Below are positions 32,170 through 37,188 of a DNA stretch of 37,188 bases, piece by piece. Both the position numbers and the translations under genes were made by a program. A model generated the notes under the pieces. That model had not been told where the DNA came from, ran no database searches, and saw nothing but the letters and a program-made list of their open reading frames with translations. Source of the stretch: Pseudevernia furfuracea (taxonomy: Eukaryota; Ascomycota; Lecanoromycetes; Lecanorales; Parmeliaceae); assembly GCA_022315425.1 (NCBI GenBank), contig JAIUPT010000005.1, forward strand, positions 1-37,188. The letters run 5' to 3'. How positions within the stretch are numbered: the first letter of the stretch is position 1; each line of letters begins with the position of its first letter.

Positions 32170-34923
32170 ATGCATTTGTCCGCCTTGTGACTGTAAGTCT
32201 CCTGCTGGGTATCGGCATCAGCACAGTATCAGCCGCTGTGCACCAGTACAGCGAAGACTATTTCTATGCGGTAGCGGATGCTTACATTTTCCGAGGAGGT
32301 CGTGAGGGCTTGTACGCCTCGAGCGCGGAGGTGCGTCGAGTACTTCTTGAAACTTCTGCTGCAATCAGACTGCAGTATCGCTGCTGTGACACAGGCATTG
32401 CAAAAATGGGCGGACTTTGGCCAGGTTGCGCCAGGCGTTGCAAACGGACAATCGGAAGTCAGACTAGACAGGCTTGAATTCCATCGACCGAGCAATGTGG
32501 CAAATCAGTATGGGCCTGAGGAAGGCTGGACAGGTCTCATTCAGGCAGTCATATTTGAGGTCAATGACAGAGAGAAGATTGGATATTCATCTCCACAGGG
32601 ATACAGATACTGCTGTGTGAAGGAGCTTGTTCCCAAAACCAAATGTCATTTGGACCGTCTGATCTACCAGGTCAGCATGTGTTTGCTCTGCACTCTTGTT
32701 CGCAGCATAAGTGATGCCAATCCACTCTATTGCCTCCATGATCTTTTGCTATTCTGACTTGACACTGGTGTCAGGTTGGCCACGGCATTGTCAACATTGC
32801 TCTCACGTAGGACACAGGAGTACGCAAGGATACCGTCATGTCTGAAGCCTGCTGACCTGCATGTTGATGCTTGATCTTTGAACTTTTACAGGAGGGGGCA
32901 GATGGTGGCCTCGGGTCATTGACATCTATTTTGAGCACAATCAGACAGTCGCCAAGCCAGTTGAGCACAGCATCACAATCAAAGACAGCGGCATGTACTA
33001 TCTCTGGTTTGTGAATTGTGACGAAGACCTGTCAGCAGCTACAGTAGCTGGTCAAACCACATGGAAGAATCCAGGGGGTTACTTGCCCGGCATGATGTAC
33101 CCACACATCGCCTTCTTTGCAGTCATGAGCCTGCTGTACCTGGTACTGATGACAATCTGGGGCTTGCTGTATGCCAGGCATTGGACAAACATCTTCTATC
33201 TGCAGCATTACATGACAGCAGTGATTGTCATGGGCATGCTGGAAATGAGTGCCTGGTACTTTGACTACGTCAATTTCAACGTATCCGGGCACCGTCCCCA
33301 TGCTGCCGACCTTGTGGGCAGTGCTGATGGGTTGCATCAGGAAGACAGTCTCACGGACACTGATTTTGATGGTGTCCCTGGGATACGGCGTCGTGCTGCC
33401 ATACCTGAGTGACTTGCAAAAAAAGGTTTGCGCTCCTACCTTTCATGCTGCCAGCATGCATTGCAGCACTTTTGGACCAAGCGAAGTGATCCTTCCGTAC
33501 ATAGTTACACTGTGATGTAGCAATTGCAGGTTTGTTCACATGTCTGGCCGACTGAAACAGCAAGCTCCTGCCTGTAACATGTTGTAGATAGCAGACCACA
33601 TGCAGCACACTAAAAGCCAAAAAAAAGCTGGATTCTAACATCACATGCCAAGCAAGCTGGTCTCTCTTGCCCATTAACTGCATGCACATCTATGGTGCTC
33701 ACAACCATTGCAGCTTTGTGACGTCAATACTACCCAGAGAAAGCATTTTATCAGACTTTGGACTGCATACCTTCATCATCTGTATTCAGTGACTGAGTGC
33801 ATAAGGTGTGGTGCTGCAGCAAATTTTGGCGCTGAGCATTGTGTACTTCATGAGCGTCAGCGCCCTGGACACTTGTCAGTAACGTGGGCGCCATCGATGA
33901 CCTCACCTCAACAGCCCGCCTTATCATGAATTTGCCTAGTCGCTCTCTGGATGCTATTTTCATCCTGTGGGTTTTTGCCTCCCTCTCTGCTACCCTGAGG
34001 ACACTTCAATTCAGGAATGCTACCGAAAGCTGCAGCTGTACAGAAGGTTCACCAATGCATAGCTGCCTGGGTGTGGGTATCAGTGGCTTGGGTAGCATAC
34101 GAAATGTACCTCAGGTAAATGAAGTGATGTCCATTTGTGCATTGCATATTTCTGCTGCGCAAAGTTCTTGACAGTGATAGCATTTGCATGGCACATGCTG
34201 ACAGCTCAATGTGAGACTCACAGACTTGAGTATTAGTCTCATGTTTGCCTGGGAGGCTTTGGTTTTGCCTCACACACTGTGGATCTGTAACGCATGTGCA
34301 ACTCAACATGACAGCTACACCAGGCTTTCTGTGCAAATTGTGTGCATTGCCACTCACAGCCACCATGTTGGCAGGTGACAGATCAGTACAACGAAGATGA
34401 GATCGGACTGGATCACTTCTGACTTCTGGCATGTATTGAATTTCATCTTCCTTTGTGTCATTGCTTCCTCTGGCGACCTCAGCTCATGCACCCGTTTGCC
34501 TATTCTGCACTTGACGGTATGTATCTTAGCACTTGCACCCCGTTAAGCTGTCTGGTCTTGTAATGTTGCTCATTCTGACTGTATTGTAGCATGTCATAAG
34601 ACTGCAGTGATGTACATGCAGCCTGGCTTGAACTGGTGAGTGTTGTCATAGCATGCAGCTAGCATGATTGTGGTGCATGCTCACATGTTTTTGCCTTGAT
34701 TGCTGCTGTTGAGGCCGCAAGCTATTGCCCCAACCGCATTTGCTTGAGTTTGGGACATCCCTTGTGTACAGATGAGGGTCCCTCTGCAGCTGAGAATGGA
34801 AAGTTAGCATCAAGATGGCCACAGAGCCCCAGAAGAAACCAGCTAAGTGTCTGGGATGGGTTTGTTGACGCTAGTCCTGAAGAGCTGCAAAGCAGAACTG
34901 ACATAGAATGCTTGTACATATGA
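32170..34923 (+). CDS. Seven-transmembrane GOST-family protein (TMEM87/GPR107/108-like, lung-7TM receptor domain)
   Basis: A signal peptide (VSLLLGIGISTVSA) is followed by the lumenal domain: YFYAVADAYIFRGGREGLYAS (split by the 20-residue limit into YFYAVADAYIFRG and REGLYAS), EVRLDRLEFHRP, WTGLIQAVIFEVNDREKIG, then from 32892 IYFEHNQTV and ITIKDSGMYYLWFVNCDEDL. Next come WKNPGGYLPGMMYPHI (the family hallmark before TM1) and seven hydrophobic segments: AFFAVMSLLYLVLMTIW; MTAVIVMGMLEMSAWYFDY; TLILMVSLGYGVVLPYL; ILALSIVYFMSVSALD with NVGAIDDL; SLDAIFILWVFASLS; AAWVWVSVAWVAYEMYL; and FWHVLNFIFLCVIASLW. Exons: 32170-32330, 32395-32670, 32892-33425, 33820-34114, 34375-34516, and possibly 34696-34923, whose TGA is followed at once by TGTAA. 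Members act in Golgi/endosome trafficking; plant homologues are multipass Golgi proteins. Frame breaks, all 1-nt: near 32180, 32894-32898 (G5), 33287, 33879, 34010, 34059, 34405 and 34476. The seven-TM and hallmark sequence is otherwise well kept. Confidence 0.85.
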
Positions 34924-35064
34924 GGTGTAATTGATGCACACAGAGCCACGCCATACTGCGGGCTAAACATTGTGACTTCATTGGGACTATATGTCTGGGG
35001 CTTCTTGCCAGATTCTGTGGATCAACACACTAAGTAAAGCAAGGCGTGAGTTCAATATCATTTT
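34924..35064. other. Short intergenic stretch
   Basis: It contains TGTAA at 34926-34930, a likely polyadenylation signal for the seven-TM gene, and nothing else recognisable. Confidence 0.4.
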
Positions 35065-35259
35065 TCATACGGTGGTCACTTTGTACACATCAATATTCCT
35101 ATTGTAGTCTGTGGAAGAATTGCCAACATTTAGCACATTGCCAGGCAAGCCCTCAAGGGGCCCGCAGGAAGTGTACTGCTTGATGTGCATGAGATCATAA
35201 ACGTTCTGGATAGTGTTCACACCTGAGTACCATGCTTCATAAGCACAGCTTCGATATCG
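35065..35259 (-). CDS. Possible cupredoxin-like exon
   Basis: The minus strand reads WYSGVNTIQNVYDLMHIKQY, then TSCGPLEG and NSSTDYNRNIDVYKVTT, with an in-frame TGA or a GTATGA donor at the lower end. The pattern W-x-x-G-x-x-x-V-Y-x-(about 10)-Y-x-x-C followed by a Ser/Thr/Tyr strand resembles the first copper-ligand region of small blue copper (plastocyanin or phytocyanin-type) proteins. The matching C-terminal Cys-His-Met block was not found downstream, and the copper His is Gln/Asn here (IQNVY), so it may not bind copper at all. Treat it as an unidentified exon with a weak family resemblance. Confidence 0.3.
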   Translation of the reverse strand, partial: RYRSCAYEAWYSGVNTIQNVYDLMHIKQYTSCGPLEGLPGNVLNVGNSSTDYNRNIDVYKVTTV

Positions 35260-35679
35260 GCAAGAATTTGATATGGTGCTGCCTGAAATGTCAAGTGATT
35301 CACATAATTGACAACCAGTTAAGACTGATTGTTCATTTAGCACAAGGAAATGCTGTTTCTAGATCATTTGACAGCCTAGCTGCGACAAACTTTGCAGCAG
35401 CAGCATGTTGTGGTGCAAAAAGACAAGAGGTGCGCAGGTTGCCGGGAAGCAGCGTTGGCATCGTTGTCCAACTTGAAAGCTAGAGCTGTCAAGCACCTTT
35501 GTGCTGATGTCGATCATGTGTGTGTCTCAGACTGGGCCTTCATGTCTGCATGGTCTGAGTCTGATGATGAATGTCATTTGCAGCTGAAGTTACTCCTGAC
35601 ATGCTGACAAACATCACTAAGGCTTTGTCCTGCGTCAGCTAGGGCTCATCATGTTGCCGTGATCTCACCTGCAGACAAG

Positions 35680-36016
35680 TCAAATCCGCCTGCAAGCCTG
35701 TTCTCGATCGGTGCGAAGATGCACTTGTGTGGAGCGGTCGCAACGATACACGAGTTGCACGATAGTCTGTCTCGCCTGTGGTTTGGACTCGGATGTTGAC
35801 GAGAGCCTCTGCAGGATGCGGGATGCTATATCCGCAGAACGATACGTGTGGGTCTGCAGCAGACACACGCAAGACGTTGTTAGCGACAGCAAAAGCGCCC
35901 CCGCCGGGACTGCAGGTAAGTCTCTCACTTCTTATTAGGAAAATCTGAAGCGCGGTTTGCCAAGTGTGATCCTCGTCTTCCAGTGCGAACGTCACACCGT
36001 TCTCTGACTCTGCCAT
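35680..36016 (-). CDS. RPAC2: RNA polymerase I and III subunit AC19 (RPAC2)
   Basis: Exon 1 is 36016-35929 (MAESENGVTFALEDEDHT...QIFLIR). A 75-nt intron (GTGAGA...GCTGCAG) joins in phase 1 to exon 2 from 35853: FLIR|NPHVSFCGYSIPHPAE, then VNIRVQTTG. The block NPxVxFCGYSIPHPxE-x-x-x-N-x-RVQTTG is diagnostic of AC19/RPAC2, the alpha-like assembly subunit of Pol I and Pol III, in the nucleus. The invariant DHTLGN reads DHTWQT here, and the next frame over gives LGN-like TTGGCAAAC, so two compensating indels may lie near 35950-35965. After RVQTTGE the best continuation is in another frame (VQLVYRCDRSTQV...TDREQACRRI), ending TGA at 35682-35680. That gives about 87 residues, shorter than the usual 105-140. 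Confidence 0.85.
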
Positions 36017-37188
36017 CGTCAGTGGGCGCTGTGTGACCAGACATGCAAACGTTTCATGTGCGGCACTGTCCGTACTACGTCTGAAGCTTTTTCTTTACAG
36101 CTGGTGTCATTTCAGTCTGCTGGTGACCTGCCAATTTGTCAGGATTTCTCAGCATAATGAGAGATGACAGAGTCCTTACGTAGCAAGCACATTTGCAGCT
36201 GCTACAGTCAGGAATGTGTCATCTCTGACCACAGGCCTGACCAAATGGTCTGCAAACACTAAGCTGTCACAATCTTGCCTTTTGCTATCACAGACGCAGC
36301 CCAAGAGGCCATGTCGGACAGCATGTGTCCGACGCAGTAAAGTGACAGCACATCAATGCTTGGCAACACACGTCAAACACGTCAGGAGCAAGAGCAGCAC
36401 ACTCTCAGTGTGCTGTTCAGGCCGTTGTTCTTGCCGACAACAAGAGGGCTAATGACTGTTGTTGCAAAAAGCCAGAACTTTGAGTTTGACTTCTGCTTTA
36501 GAAACAGACTTCTGCTTTACAAACATGGCGGTCGTAATTGGTGTTTTTGAGTAAAAGCGTCAGTGTTGTTGGCCTGCTTCTCGCATTCGATGTCAATACA
36601 CCTAGTGGAGGTCAGTGGACTGTGTGGAGCCCTAACTCCACCATCTGTCTGGACCTTTGTTCTGGCTTCCAGTTCCTCCCTCAGATCGTCTGTCTCATCC
36701 ACAGGGGCATCAGGCCCTCAGGGAGAGGAATGTCTGCAGCAGTTTTAGGCTTCCATACAATACGTGATCAGTAAACACATTCAAAATGCCCTTGGACTAT
36801 TACCATCATTCGGCAGCTTATCTTGCGCCCACGAATCGTCAACGACATCTAGCAAGTCAGGTTCCCGAATTTGTGAATAGTGCAGCGTCACAGACATATT
36901 GTTGCAGGGACAAAGGTGACGACTTGTACTGAAGTTTCAGGTTCTTTCATGCAAATTCCTGTTGCGAATTCGCTTTAACCTAGCCTGAGACAGCTGAGTC
37001 ATCACGAATCAGCTAGAGCCTCTAGCCTTGTAGAGGTCAGCAGCTGAGCAGGCATACACTCTCGTCACACCCTGAACTCCGCAATCATTTCTAAAGCTGA
37101 CAGCGTTTGTTCGAGAGCAGTCATCACAACTGACTGGTATCGACAGCGGACGTGCTTCCTTGATACTGCTTGTCTCAGCAAATATGCT
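36017..37188. other. Region without an identified gene at the window end
   Basis: This is the 5' flank of RPAC2 plus unassigned sequence. A minus-strand ORF (36702-36517) begins MDETDDLREELEARTKVQ, coil-like, with plus-strand ORFs over the same bases. None has a recognisable domain. A gene running off the right edge cannot be excluded. Confidence 0.4.

Noticed and set aside
33884..34171. Plus-strand ORF as an independent small gene
   Set aside because: GAIDDL and the following TM segment are part of the seven-TM gene's exon 33820-34114.
1..37188. Programmed frameshifting as the explanation for the frame breaks
   Set aside because: The break sites share no common heptamer or stop-codon context and include both +1 and -1 changes, several compensating; sequencing indels explain them more simply.

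Overview
This is nuclear DNA from a eukaryote, most likely a green alga. Coding sequence comes as short exons with GT...AG introns of about 40 to 420 nt on both strands. The recognisable proteins are nuclear-encoded and plant or algal in flavour: a plant-style SGT1, an SLP-type phosphatase, a plant-style peptide:N-glycanase, a seven-TM GOST-family protein and cytosolic ribosomal protein eL34. TGTAA, the usual chlorophyte polyadenylation signal, lies just after two inferred stops (near 30941-30945, minus strand, and 34926-34930, plus strand). The species assignment is inference. I see no bacterial operons, CRISPR arrays, viral genes, transposase or reverse transcriptase, and no convincing tRNA or rRNA.

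Layout. 1-0.45 kb: poly-C tracts. 0.9-2.0 kb (-): probable alpha/beta-hydrolase-like gene. 2.2-3.1 kb (-): long unidentified ORF. 3.9-5.5 kb (-): GT92 (DUF23) glycosyltransferase with a signal peptide. 7.9-8.8 kb (+): SLP-type calcineurin-like phosphatase. 11.9-13.4 kb (+): SGT1 (TPR and CS parts). 13.9-18.6 kb: mostly unassigned, with minus-strand exon candidates and tandem repeats. 19.0-21.0 kb (-): glutamine-rich protein. 21.4-26.9 kb (+): peptide:N-glycanase with complete catalytic core and, apparently, a C-terminal PUB domain. A UBA-like exon follows at 28.0 kb. 28.5-29.7 kb (+): F-box-like leucine-rich protein. 31.0-31.9 kb (-): complete four-exon eL34 gene. 32.2-34.9 kb (+): seven-TM GOST-family gene. 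35.1 kb (-): possible cupredoxin exon. 35.7-36.0 kb (-): RNA polymerase I/III subunit AC19 (RPAC2). The last 1.1 kb holds nothing I recognise.

How the genes relate. They are ordinary independent nuclear genes, not a cluster. Several touch protein quality control or the secretory pathway (SGT1 as HSP90 co-chaperone, PNGase, PUB and UBA-like modules, F-box protein, GT92, GOST-family protein). I treat this as chance proximity. eL34 and the seven-TM gene are head to head about 320 bp apart and probably share a promoter region.

Main caution. Almost every gene with recognisable homologues carries 1-nt frame breaks, many at G/C homopolymers, while the protein sequence either side stays well conserved. 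eL34 and the F-box/LRR gene read cleanly. Uncorrected long-read indels explain this best; pseudogenisation or recent decay is the alternative. Gene boundaries are therefore approximate, and several genes are given as spans containing exons rather than single reading frames. I found no convincing undescribed system. The most interesting biology is the apparent C-terminal PUB domain on the PNGase.
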